Positions 1 to 7,065 are shown, numbered from the stretch's first letter. The stretch: DNA of 18,167 nt from Actinomycetota bacterium (GCA_003168295.1 PMST01000263.1:1-18167); one strand, 5' to 3'. Numbers and translations: made by a program. The notes: generated by a model not told the origin, from the sequence alone.

Positions 1-1
1 G

Positions 2-704
2 GTGACCGTCGCCGCGGTGCTGCTGGCGTACGCGGCCGGTCTTGGCGTCCTGAGGTCTCCGATGCTGGGCCGGGCCAGGTGGACGGCTCGGGCGGCCCCA
101 CGGTCGCCGCCCTGGGTCTGACCTGGCGGGCGCTGTCGTGGCCCGCACCGCGCTTACCGCGCTGGCCCACTTCCGCGCCGCCGGACGGCAGGCGCTGCGG
201 CACGCGCAGACCGCGCGGCTGGTCGGGCAGCCCGCCCCGGCCCTGGGAGCCGTGCTACTGGAGCATGCCCAGTCGGCCGCCTACTGCGTGGCAGGCCGAC
301 AGCCTACGGCGATCCTGACCACCGGCGCGGTGCAGGCGCTCGATCCCGGCCAGCTGGATGCGGTGCTAGCGCACGAGCGAGCGCACCTGACCGGCCGCCA
401 TCACCGGCTGCTGGCCCTGGCGAGGATCGGCCGCGAGGTCCTCCCGTTCATGCCGCTGATGCGGGAGGCCGAAGACCAGGTAGCGCGGCTGGTGGAACTG
501 CACGCCGACGATGCGGCCACCCGCGCCCGCGATCCTCGGCTGCTCGCCACCGCCCTGGTCGTCCTCGCCACCGCCGCCGGTCCCGCGCCGGCCCTGGCCG
601 CCGGGGCCACCGACTCGGTCCAGCGGATTCAGCGTGGGCCGCGGACGAGCTCATTCCGGCCGACATCGACGGCCTGGCAGACTTCATGGCCGACCTGCAC
701 GTGA
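2..704 (+). pseudogene. Broken M56 (BlaR1-like) membrane zinc metallopeptidase
   Basis: M56 peptidases are integral-membrane zinc proteases. In actinomycetes they usually start with a membrane helix, have two more helices, and then a cytoplasmic HExxH domain. Here the first helix and the following RARWTARAAPR segment read from a GTG at 2 but stop at 119-121. A short piece (GLTWRALSW) lies in a second frame near 109-140. The catalytic half reads in a third frame from a GTG at 138: AAYCVAGR, then AVLAHERAHLTGRHH with the HExxH zinc motif, then LVELHADDA with the probable third zinc ligand. The family-like sequence fades at about 625, and the last residues before the stop at 704 do not resemble the family. 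The middle membrane segments are therefore missing and the frame is broken twice. No BlaI/MecI repressor gene is visible beside it. A short soluble remnant (138-704, 188 aa) could still be made, but a working membrane protease is unlikely. Confidence 0.65.
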
Positions 705-820
705 TCTTGGTGGTGCTGCTGCACGAGCTGCATGAGGCGACGGGCGAGCCGCCGGCCGCCATCTTGCAACGGCTGGCGATAATGGCGGAGCGCCGGCGGG
801 GGACACCGTCCGCCGACTAG
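611..820 (+). pseudogene. 3' tail of an unrecognised gene fused to the peptidase remnant
   Basis: The frame ending in TAG at 818-820 encodes an acidic-then-basic helical segment with a hydrophobic core: ADELIPADIDGLADFM, then ADLHVILVVLLHELHEATGE, ending in RRRGTPSAD. It reads in a frame different from the peptidase catalytic part and overlaps its last codons. An ATG at 686 would give only 44 residues and has no clear ribosome site, so I read it as the tail of a gene whose front was lost at a junction near 620. I do not recognise the family. An intact tiny protein is possible but less likely. Confidence 0.3.
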
Positions 821-987
821 GGCAATGCCGCCTGCCTGGCACGGCCGTCGCAGGCATCTGGTCGTTAGCCACCCGCCGTGAACAGTCGCCATCTCCTATC
901 CGTGTTAGTAGATGAGCCGGCTCAGGGCTGCCGATCAAACCCGGCCAGGCTCGACCGGACGTTGGCGACGACGGAGTCGGCGCTGCG
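821..987 (+). other. Gap between peptidase remnant and the MpaB-like gene
   Basis: 167 bases with no gene. A slightly AT-richer patch (about 881-915, with GTTAGTAGATG) might hold the promoter of the MpaB-UbiB pair, but I cannot fix -35 and -10 boxes. No repeats mark an insertion edge. Confidence 0.25.
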
Positions 988-1911
988 ATGCCTGCGAGGG
1001 AGCTGGTTAGCTTGACTGACACGGCGGATCTGTACGCGACCGCGACCGGCCTTATCGAGCGCTCGGCGGCGGCGTATGCGTCGGGTGTGCCGGGAGGCAC
1101 CGGCGACGACGGCTTTTTCGGGCCTGCCAGCGTCACCTGGCGGATGAGCGCGGACCTGGCCTCGCCGGTGGCGGGCCTGCGGTCGCTGCTGATGCAGGCG
1201 CTGCATCCGCTGGCGATGGCCGGTGTCGATCAGCACAGTGGCTGGCGCCGGGATCCTGTCGGCAGGCTCGCCGCCACCACGGCGTACCTCGCCACGGTCA
1301 CCTTCGGCGAGCGGGCCGCGGCCAGGCAAGCCGCGGCCCGGGTGCGGCGCATTCATGATCATGTCCGCGGCACCGACGCGGTTACCGGCCGGCCGTACGC
1401 GGCGGGCGATCCCGCTCTGCTGCTGTGGGTGCACGGGGCGCTGGTCGACTCCGCCCTGGCCGCCGGCAGCCTGGTCGGGACGGCGCTTTCGGCCGCGGAC
1501 GGCAATCGCTACGTCGCGGAGATGGTGACCGCCGCCGAGCTCACCGGCGTGCCTCGCCACCTGGTGCCCTCAAACATCCCCGAGCTTGACCTTTATATCG
1601 CGTCGGTCCGGCCGACCCTGCGCTGCACGCCAGCGGCCGCCGAATCAATGGCCTACCTGCTTGATCCGCCGGGAATGGATGAGGACACCGCGGAGATCTG
1701 GCAGGATCTCCGCGACGCCGCGATCGCCGTGCTCCCGCGTTGGGCCCGGCAGATGTACGGCTACGACGCGCCGCCGCCCCTGACACCCGGCCGCCGGACG
1801 GAGATCCGGCAGTCGCTCGGCGTCCTTGACGCCCTGTTCCTCGGCCAGCCCGGCGTGCTCGAGGCGCGGCAGCGAATCACCCTGCGGATGCGCGCGGGGC
1901 GGCCGGCATGA
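988..1911 (+). CDS. Oxygenase MpaB family (DUF2236) protein
   Basis: Predicted member of the MpaB/DUF2236 family. Characterised relatives are the latex-clearing protein Lcp, a haem b dioxygenase that cuts polyisoprene, and fungal MpaB, which cuts a farnesyl side chain. The 307-aa length fits the shorter actinobacterial members. Visible family features are MQALHP (residues 69-74, H73), RIHDHVRG (121-128, H123 and H125), LLWVHGALVDS (146-156, H149) and the later VPSNIPELDLYI segment. The histidines are candidates for metal or haem binding. No signal peptide is seen. The ATG at 988 has only a weak upstream GGAG. A TTG at 1012 has a better GAGGGAG site about 9 bases upstream and would remove eight residues. 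The stop overlaps the next gene by four bases (ATGA), so the two are probably translated together. The substrate is unknown; an isoprenoid is an inference from the family and the neighbours. Confidence 0.85.
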   Translation: MPARELVSLTDTADLYATATGLIERSAAAYASGVPGGTGDDGFFGPASVTWRMSADLASPVAGLRSLLMQALHPLAMAGVDQHSGWRRDPVGRLAATTAYLATVTFGERAAARQAAARVRRIHDHVRGTDAVTGRPYAAGDPALLLWVHGALVDSALAAGSLVGTALSAADGNRYVAEMVTAAELTGVPRHLVPSNIPELDLYIASVRPTLRCTPAAAESMAYLLDPPGMDEDTAEIWQDLRDAAIAVLPRWARQMYGYDAPPPLTPGRRTEIRQSLGVLDALFLGQPGVLEARQRITLRMRAGRPA

Positions 1912-3350
1912 GGCTCATCAGGCTCCTGGCCGCGATGGTGGCAGGTGCCGCGACCCTGGTCCTGACGCTGGTCCTGCCTGGCCGCCAGCCCGGGCGGCTG
2001 CGCCTTGACCGCGCCCGGGGCGCGTTCGGGCTGGCCGCGCGGGGCGGGGTCCGCTACGCGGCCAACGCGCCGCGGCTGTTCGCGGCCGCCGGCGAGCAGC
2101 GCCAGCTGCTGCGAGAGGACCTGGCCCTGCAGACCGCCGAAGACGTCGCCGACACGCTGGGGGCGATGAAGGGCGTCATGATGAAGATCGGCCAGATGGC
2201 CAGCTACGTCGACGACGGCCTGTCGCCCGCGGTCCGCCACACCCTGGCCCGGCTGCAAGACAGCGTCCCGCCGATGAGCCCGGACCTGGCCGCGGCGGTG
2301 GTGGAAGAAGAACTCGGCGCGCCGCCGGAACGGGTCTTCGCCCGCTGGGATCCGCGGCCGATCGCCGCCGCCTCGATCGGGCAGGTGCACCGGGCCGTCA
2401 CCCTGGACGGCCGCGCGGTCGCCGTCAAGGTCCAGTACCCGGGCATCGCCGAGACCATCGCGGCCGATCTGCGCAACGTCGCGCTGCTGCGCCGGATGCT
2501 CCGCATCGCCGCGCCGGCCCAGGACATCGGCGCGCTGCTGAGCGAGCTGCGGGACCGGATCGGCGAGGAGCTGGACTACCGCCGCGAGGCCGCCAGCCAG
2601 CACCTGATGGCCGCCTACTACCATGGCCACCCCACCATCACCATCCCCGCGATCATCGACGGGCTGTCCGCCCGCCGGGTGATCACCAGCGAGCTCTCCA
2701 GCGGAGCCCGCTTCGCCGAACTGGTCGGCTGGCCTCAGCACGAACGCGACCTGGCCGCCGAGACGATCTACCGGTTCACCTTCCGCAGCCTGTACGAGGT
2801 ACGCGCCTTCAACGGCGACCCGCACCCGGGCAACTACCTGTTCCACCCCGGCGGCAAGGTCACCTTCCTGGACTTCGGGCTGGTCAGGCACTTCACCCCG
2901 GCCGAACTGCAGCCGCTCATGGCGATGGCCCGCACCATCTGCGTCGAGCACGACCCCGAGGCGTTCCGCGCCAGCCTGGAGAAGGCCGGATTCCTGCGCC
3001 CGGGCGCGCCGCTCAGCACCGAGGCGATCGTCGAGCACCTGGCCGTCTTCTACGACACCATCCGCGAGCCAGGACCGCTGACCATCACCAGCGACTACGC
3101 CTCCTCCGTCGTCCGCCGCTTCTTCGACCTGCGCAGCCCCGTCGCCGCCTACATCGCCGTCCCGCAGCCCTACGTGATCCTGCAGCGCATCAACCTCGGC
3201 CTGTTCGCCGTCCTCGGCGAACTATCCGCCACCGCCGACTGGCGCGCCATCGCCGAGGAAATCTGGCCCTTCACCCACGGCCCCGCCGCCACCGCGATGG
3301 GACAAGCCGAGGCCGCATGGCAGGCCCACCGCCAGGCGGCTGCGGCATGA
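1908..3350 (+). CDS. ABC1/UbiB (AarF) family atypical protein kinase-like protein
   Basis: A 480-aa UbiB/ADCK-family protein. The family has an atypical kinase fold with ATP-binding or ATPase activity and is linked to quinone and other isoprenoid lipid metabolism. A hydrophobic N-terminal segment (about residues 4-24) could anchor it in the membrane. The family signature KIGQ is at 93-96 (MMKIGQMASYVD). The alanine-rich loop AAASIGQVH (153-161) replaces the normal glycine loop. The nucleotide lysine is in VAVKVQYPG (K174), followed by EELDYRREA (220-228), the catalytic-loop-like NGDPHPGNY (302-310) and the metal-binding LDFG (321-324). All key residues are present, so it looks functional. It starts at the ATG inside the ATGA overlap with the MpaB-like gene, implying translational coupling and a shared job. 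The lipid or protein it acts on cannot be told from sequence. Confidence 0.92.
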   Translation: MRLIRLLAAMVAGAATLVLTLVLPGRQPGRLRLDRARGAFGLAARGGVRYAANAPRLFAAAGEQRQLLREDLALQTAEDVADTLGAMKGVMMKIGQMASYVDDGLSPAVRHTLARLQDSVPPMSPDLAAAVVEEELGAPPERVFARWDPRPIAAASIGQVHRAVTLDGRAVAVKVQYPGIAETIAADLRNVALLRRMLRIAAPAQDIGALLSELRDRIGEELDYRREAASQHLMAAYYHGHPTITIPAIIDGLSARRVITSELSSGARFAELVGWPQHERDLAAETIYRFTFRSLYEVRAFNGDPHPGNYLFHPGGKVTFLDFGLVRHFTPAELQPLMAMARTICVEHDPEAFRASLEKAGFLRPGAPLSTEAIVEHLAVFYDTIREPGPLTITSDYASSVVRRFFDLRSPVAAYIAVPQPYVILQRINLGLFAVLGELSATADWRAIAEEIWPFTHGPAATAMGQAEAAWQAHRQAAAA

Positions 3351-3566
3351 CGCCTGAGCCGCCCTGCCGTGGGCTCACCGCACCGGCCGAGCTCTCCGCC
3401 GGCCGGGGCGTGGCGGTGGGCCCGGGCATGATGCCACCTCGTTCGGATGAAAATCTACTACCTGCATTAGTACGAGGCCGGCTCTTGTGCGCCTTACAGT
3501 ACCCGGGCGGGATACCTGGCCCGGCGTGCCGACGGCTACCTGATCCGGCCAGTGAAGGAGATCCCC

Positions 3567-4118
3567 GTGACCGCGACAACGCCCGGCCATCAGTTCCTAC
3601 CAGCAGAATTGCCGCGGCTAGCGGTCGGCAGCTGGCGGGTGGACCCGGCCCGGTCGTATGCGTCTTTTGCCGCCCGGGCCGTCGGCCGGCCCGTGCTCGG
3701 GCGCGTGCCGCTCACGGGCCGGGTGCTCATTACCGAGCCGATCGAGGATTCCACCGCGCGGCTGGCCGCCAGGACGAGCGCCATCAGCACCGGGTCACCT
3801 CTGCTGGACGGGCTGCTGGCCGGGCCCGGCTTCCTGGGCGCCGTGACCTACCCGGAGATCAGCTTCCGGTCCGAGCTGCTGGCCTGGGTTCCGGCCGGAT
3901 GGCGGACCGTCGGCTACCTGAATGTCAGGGGCACCGAGCATGAACTGGCCTGCCAGCTCGATCTGCACCTTGGCGACACCGGGCCGGACGGCTCCCCGCG
4001 CATCCTTGTCGCCAGCAGCTGGGTCATCGACTCGAGCTGGATAACCAGCCAGCGGATCCCCGCCCTTGGCCGCCGCGTGGTGATGACGTGCTCATTTTCC
4101 CTCCAGCCGGACATGTGA
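3567..4118 (+). CDS. YceI-like lipocalin-fold protein (divergent)
   Basis: A 183-aa protein resembling the YceI family, small barrels that bind isoprenoid or other lipid ligands. Family-like elements in order are GSWRVDPARSYASFAAR near the N-terminus, GRVPLTGRVLI, ED plus ARTSAISTGSPLLDGLL, FLGAVTYPEISFRSE, and NVRGTEHELA. No signal peptide is visible, so this version is probably cytoplasmic. I chose the GTG at 3567 because AAGGAG (3555-3560) lies six bases upstream. An in-frame GTG at 3552 would place that Shine-Dalgarno site inside the gene. It lies 216 bases after the UbiB-like gene on the same strand, so it may have its own promoter, but I could not identify one. The family call rests on motif order and is less certain than for its two neighbours. 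Confidence 0.7.
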   Translation: MTATTPGHQFLPAELPRLAVGSWRVDPARSYASFAARAVGRPVLGRVPLTGRVLITEPIEDSTARLAARTSAISTGSPLLDGLLAGPGFLGAVTYPEISFRSELLAWVPAGWRTVGYLNVRGTEHELACQLDLHLGDTGPDGSPRILVASSWVIDSSWITSQRIPALGRRVVMTCSFSLQPDM

Positions 4119-4228
4119 GGGGCCGGGACGGCGGGAGGCGGCCAGGTGCCCTGGTTCGCTGGCTCCGTTCCTTCGGGCGGTGCCAGCGGACCGGGCCCCA
4201 GGGCCGCCGAGGCCTAGGACAGGCAGAC

Positions 4229-4438
4229 ATGACACGCAGGAGCAAGAAGGTGGCCCGCATGGCGGCCGCAGGTGCGGCGCTGGCGGCGGTCACCGCCGCC
4301 GGAGTGGCCGAACGGACTGCGCTAGCAGCCTCGTTTACGGTGCTTGCTCATCTGCACTGGCTCTGGATCCCGGCCACCGTCGGGCTTGAATCCGTGTCCA
4401 TGGCGGCCTTCGGCGGGCTGACTTCGGCCGGGAGAGGG
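4229..4438 (+). pseudogene. Truncated N-terminus of a probable flippase-like (LPG synthase TM-domain) protein
   Basis: From the ATG at 4229 the frame reads a basic start (TRRSKKVARM), an alanine-rich hydrophobic stretch, and then LAHLHWLWIPATVGLESVSMAAF. That last stretch matches my recollection of early membrane segments of actinobacterial lysylphosphatidylglycerol synthase transmembrane-domain (flippase-like) proteins. Those proteins normally continue for about 300 residues with many helices. Here the resemblance stops at about 4420, and the frame then runs antisense into the NlpC/P60 gene with no membrane-like sequence. I read this as the remaining 5' end of a deleted gene. The 300-base stretch from 4119 to 4438 otherwise holds only GC-rich spacer with no clear promoter or RNA. 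Confidence 0.45.
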
Positions 4439-5509
4439 CTAGGGTCGCACCGCTCCGTCAGCGCTGTCGGCGTACCAGGACGTGCTCATGGGGATTTTCT
4501 CCACATCCATCCCGGTCTGCGGCGCGTCGATGATGTAGCCGTTGCCCACGTACATGGCCACATGCCCCTCACCGTTATAGAGGATCAGGTCACCGGGTTC
4601 GATCGAGGACAGGGAGATGTGCGGCAACTCGGCCCAGTCTTCATAGGTGTCACGCGGTATCGCAACTCCCGCGGCCGCCCACGCGGCCTGCACCAGCCCG
4701 GAGCAGTCGAACCCCGAGTTGCACGGGCCGGTAGCACCGTACACATAGGGGCAGCCGAGCTGGGCGTAGACGAACGCCACGGCCTTGTCTGCCTCAGTGC
4801 TGGTCGGCCCGCTGTAGGCCACGTGCGCGGAACTGCCGTTGCCGCCGATCGAGTTGCTCTCCACCGTCTGCTGCTCCGGCACGGTCAGGCTGGCCAGCGT
4901 CGCCTTCTCGGTGGTGATGAGCTTGCCCAGGGAGCTCTTGTGCGCCGTGAGCTGGCTCTTGAGCGCCGCGATCCCGCTCTCGGTGCGCTGCATCTCCTGC
5001 TCGACTCCGGTCAGCTGGCTGGCATCGCTGAGAAGCTGCTTGGTCTCGGCGCTTCGGGTGCCGGAGAGCTCCAGCAGCAGGGAGCCCTGCTGGAGCAGGA
5101 CGGAGGGATCACCTGACGTGAGCACGCCGGCGACGGAGGTGGACCCGGTGTCCTCGAACGCCGCGGCGGCGGTCTGCGCCACATTCGCCTGGGCCGCCTG
5201 GAACTGGGCGTTGGCGTTGGCGAGGTGCACCCGGACCTGGGACAGCCTGGACTGGGCGGTGGAAAGCTGCTGGCCGGCCTGGTCGAGCTGCTCGCTGACC
5301 TGGTCGAACTGCGACGTCAGCTGATTGACCTTGGCCTGGACCTGGTTGACGGTAGGTTGCGGAGCAGCGCCTGCACCGGTGGCAAAGACCGCGAGTCCGC
5401 CGACCGTGACTAGCCCAGTCGCGATCGCGACACCGCGGCGGAACAGGGACTTGCCGCCCGCTAGCCGCGTGCCCACGTACCTACCACACTCCCTTGTCGA
5501 CTTATTCAC
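4439..5509 (-). CDS. Secreted NlpC/P60 (C40) peptidoglycan endopeptidase
   Basis: Predicted cell-wall hydrolase that cuts peptide stems of peptidoglycan outside the membrane. The 356-aa protein begins with a basic region and a hydrophobic signal segment (about 25-48, ending TGAGAA). A long coiled-coil follows (about 55-110 and 155-205, rich in Q, A and L heptads), as in RipA-type and other actinobacterial C40 enzymes, where it can occlude or position the catalytic part. The C-terminal NlpC/P60 domain (about 240-356) has the catalytic Cys in FDCSGLV (C269), His in GHVAMYVG (H316) and a likely third residue in IIDAP (D328). The GTG start at 5509 has GAAGG a few bases upstream. A second GTG 11 codons in (just before GTRLAGG) would also keep the signal peptide. 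It is transcribed alone or after the small cysteine protein upstream, with a 147-base leader able to form hairpins. Confidence 0.92.
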   Translation of the reverse strand: MNKSTRECGRYVGTRLAGGKSLFRRGVAIATGLVTVGGLAVFATGAGAAPQPTVNQVQAKVNQLTSQFDQVSEQLDQAGQQLSTAQSRLSQVRVHLANANAQFQAAQANVAQTAAAAFEDTGSTSVAGVLTSGDPSVLLQQGSLLLELSGTRSAETKQLLSDASQLTGVEQEMQRTESGIAALKSQLTAHKSSLGKLITTEKATLASLTVPEQQTVESNSIGGNGSSAHVAYSGPTSTEADKAVAFVYAQLGCPYVYGATGPCNSGFDCSGLVQAAWAAAGVAIPRDTYEDWAELPHISLSSIEPGDLILYNGEGHVAMYVGNGYIIDAPQTGMDVEKIPMSTSWYADSADGAVRP

Positions 5510-5532
5510 CTGCGCCTTCGCCCCGATCGTTG

Positions 5533-5569
5533 ACGCTGGTTACTGGCCAGGCAACTTTGGGGCCAGCGT
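5533..5569 (-). promoter_or_regulatory. Alternative hairpins in the leader of the NlpC/P60 gene
   Basis: The 147-base gap upstream of the hydrolase contains ACGCTGG (5533-5539) and its exact complement CCAGCGT (5563-5569). A second pair, CTGGCC (5543-5548) and GGCCAG (5561-5566), uses the same downstream bases. The two stems cannot form at once, which is a layout used by attenuators and riboswitches. The upstream part of the gap (5580-5640) is unusually AT-rich and probably holds the promoter. No known riboswitch consensus matches. This may be chance pairing in GC-rich DNA. Confidence 0.25.
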
Positions 5570-5656
5570 AGTGAAGCCGAAAGGGCGATACAACCGATTC
5601 ACCCAATTCCAACTACTTCATTACGATTTGGTGATTCCTCCGCAGGGATGAGGTAG

Positions 5657-5914
5657 TCACGCTACCATCGCGCGATGCTTTCGTGACAGGGAAGGACCAG
5701 GTCCGGGCCGTACCCTCGAACGGGGCAGCGAAAGCCGGAGGGGTGGCACCATGCCCGCGTCCGCGAGAACGCGAAGCGCCCGTACCTCAGCCTCATCCAG
5801 GTGGTCAGGCGCCTGCGGGGCATAGCCTGTCACGCTAGTCGGCGACAGGACCGCGACAACGCAATCCCGGCAGCCACGACCGCGCATCGCGCACCGGCCG
5901 CAATCAATCACCAT
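5657..5914 (-). CDS. Small conserved CxxC-N6-CxxC protein
   Basis: An 85-aa protein starting MVIDCGRCAMRGRGC. Four cysteines (C5, C8, C15, C18) form two CxxC pairs separated by six residues, suggesting a small zinc-binding or redox site. The middle (about 38-60: HLDEAEVRALRVLADAGMVPPLR) looks like a short helical region, and the tail is basic. I recall similar small cysteine proteins of unknown function in actinomycetes near NlpC/P60 genes, but cannot give a function. I chose the ATG at 5914 because AAGGGGG lies about five bases upstream. An ATG at 5929 would put that site inside the gene. It is transcribed toward the hydrolase gene (147-base gap) and divergently from the exonuclease gene. 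Its stop overlaps a small hairpin (GGTAG/CTACC, 5652-5666). Confidence 0.7.
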   Translation of the reverse strand: MVIDCGRCAMRGRGCRDCVVAVLSPTSVTGYAPQAPDHLDEAEVRALRVLADAGMVPPLRLSLPRSRVRPGPGPSLSRKHRAMVA

Positions 5915-5964
5915 GACGTCCCCCTTCATTTCGGAATAGAGGGCACACGTTAACGAGGACCTCT

Positions 5965-6028
5965 GACATTTTCGCCCGACCCGAACGGCCCGGCGCTGAC
6001 GCGCTGGCGTGGCTGAGGCGAAAATGTC
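5965..6028. promoter_or_regulatory. 12-bp perfect inverted repeat in a divergent promoter region
   Basis: GACATTTTCGCC (5965-5976) is repeated exactly as its reverse complement GGCGAAAATGTC (6017-6028). The two arms are centred 52 bp apart, about five helical turns. The arms are AT-rich in an otherwise very GC-rich region. They lie between the divergent small cysteine gene and exonuclease gene. The right arm covers the likely Shine-Dalgarno site and ATG (6024) of the exonuclease. This could be a paired operator for one regulator acting on both genes, possibly by looping. It matches no operator I know, and a hairpin role is less likely given the 40-base spacer. Confidence 0.45.
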
Positions 6029-6725
6029 GGTGGGCGGATTTACCTTGGTGAGCGTGATCAGTCCGGCCGACGCCACGCGGGCGCAAAGCGCAGACTGCCG
6101 TGGACCGCTGGCCGGGCTTGAGCCGACCGGGCTTGAGCTGGCCGGGCTTGAGTTGACTGAGATCGAGTTCGCCGTCGTCGACCTGGAGACGACGGGCTGG
6201 TCGCCGGAGGCGGCGGCGATCACGGAGATCGGCGCGGTCCGGGTCCGCGGCGGCCGGCGTCAGGGAGAGTTCGCCTCTCTGGTCAACCCCGGCACGGCGG
6301 TCCCGCCGGGCATCGAGGACCTGACCGGGATCACCGACTGGATGCTGGCCCCGGCGCCGAGCGTGGCCTCGGTCCTGCCTGGTCTGCTGACCTTCGCGCG
6401 CGGGTGCGTCCTGGTCGCGCACAATGCGCCGTTCGACCTCGGCTTCCTGCGCGCCGCATGCGACGACTGCGGGCTGGCCTGGCCCGGGTTCACCGTGCTG
6501 GACACCGTCATGCTGGCCCGGCAGGTGATGGATCCGGACGAGGTCCCGGACTGCAAGCTGGGCACGCTGGCCGGGTTCTTCGGCGCCCGGACCGCGCCGA
6601 GCCACCGCGCGCTGGCCGACGCGCGCGCCACCGCCGACGTGCTCGGCTGGCTGATCAGGCGCCTGGCGCACCGCGGCGTCCGGACGCTGCGCGAGCTCAG
6701 CGCCTGGCCCGACGTGGTGACGTAG
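6024..6725 (+). CDS. DEDDh 3'-5' exonuclease (DnaQ/epsilon-like)
   Basis: A 233-aa member of the DnaQ-like DEDDh exonuclease superfamily, which removes nucleotides from 3' ends using two metal ions. Exo I is VVDLETTGW (D53, E55), Exo II is AHNAPFDLGF (D138) and Exo III is SHRALADARAT (H194, D199), so all catalytic residues are present. It is a single-domain protein without polymerase or helicase parts, so it is more likely a repair, proofreading-like or RNA-processing enzyme than the polymerase III subunit itself. The ATG at 6024 is preferred because AGG lies five bases upstream. A GTG at 6009 would add five residues. The N-terminal 45 residues before the domain are non-conserved and contain a three-copy pentapeptide repeat from a 15-bp tandem repeat. 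Confidence 0.9.
   Translation: MSVGGFTLVSVISPADATRAQSADCRGPLAGLEPTGLELAGLELTEIEFAVVDLETTGWSPEAAAITEIGAVRVRGGRRQGEFASLVNPGTAVPPGIEDLTGITDWMLAPAPSVASVLPGLLTFARGCVLVAHNAPFDLGFLRAACDDCGLAWPGFTVLDTVMLARQVMDPDEVPDCKLGTLAGFFGARTAPSHRALADARATADVLGWLIRRLAHRGVRTLRELSAWPDVVT
6112..6156 (+). repeat. Three tandem 15-bp units inside the exonuclease gene
   Basis: CCGGGCTTGAGCCGA, CCGGGCTTGAGCTGG and CCGGGCTTGAGTTGA follow each other without gaps and stay in frame. They add pentapeptides of the GLEPT, GLELA, GLELT type just before the exonuclease domain. The copies differ at only a few bases, so the expansion looks fairly recent. Confidence 0.85.
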
Positions 6726-6777
6726 TAGCGTAAGCGCCAGCCCAGGCAAGCTAGCTATCCAAACCTCGGAGGCACCG

Positions 6778-7065
6778 GTGGTCACCGCGATCGTTCTGGT
6801 GAAGGCAGATATCCAGCGCATCCCCGAGGTCGCAGAAACGATCGCCAAGATCCCTGAGGTCAGCGAGGTGTACTCGGTGACCGGCGAGTTCGACATGGTG
6901 GCGATGGTCCGGGTCCGCGCCCACGAGCAGCTCGCCGACGTCATCCCGGGCCGCCTGAACAAGGTCGCCGGCGTCACGCACACAGAGACCCACATCGCGT
7001 TCCGCACGTACACCAGGCACGACCTGGAGGCCGCCTTCTCCCTGGGCCTGGACGCCGACGCCTGA
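6778..7065 (+). CDS. Stand-alone Lrp/AsnC ligand-binding (RAM) domain protein
   Basis: A 95-aa protein that is only the effector-binding and oligomerisation domain of Lrp/AsnC regulators. It starts VTAIVLVKADIQRIPEVAE, then has VSEVYSVTGEFDMVAMVRV, the glycine-turn region where amino acids bind in this family. It ends with a typical THTETHIAFRTY strand. There is no helix-turn-helix, so it cannot bind DNA alone. Known stand-alone relatives act as small-molecule-binding oligomers or modulate full-length Lrp proteins. The GTG at 6778 follows GGAGG (6768-6772) by five bases. The 52-base gap after the exonuclease contains TAGCTAT, a possible -10, so it may be transcribed separately. It converges with trpD. 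Confidence 0.88.
   Translation: MVTAIVLVKADIQRIPEVAETIAKIPEVSEVYSVTGEFDMVAMVRVRAHEQLADVIPGRLNKVAGVTHTETHIAFRTYTRHDLEAAFSLGLDADA

Noticed and set aside
1761..3038. Long - strand open frame of 425 codons
   Set aside because: It is antisense to the well-supported UbiB-like gene and the end of the MpaB-like gene, with no recognisable family and biased composition.
4088..5116. A 342-codon + strand frame starting in the YceI-like gene
   Set aside because: Only the part from 4229 to about 4438 looks like protein sequence; the remainder is antisense to the NlpC/P60 gene.
5510..5660. c-di-AMP (ydaO) riboswitch before the NlpC/P60 gene
   Set aside because: A GGGTGAATCGG stretch on the - strand recalls part of the ydaO core, but the preceding GGGACCC and the later CCGAACCCG...CAGCTCACC parts are missing.
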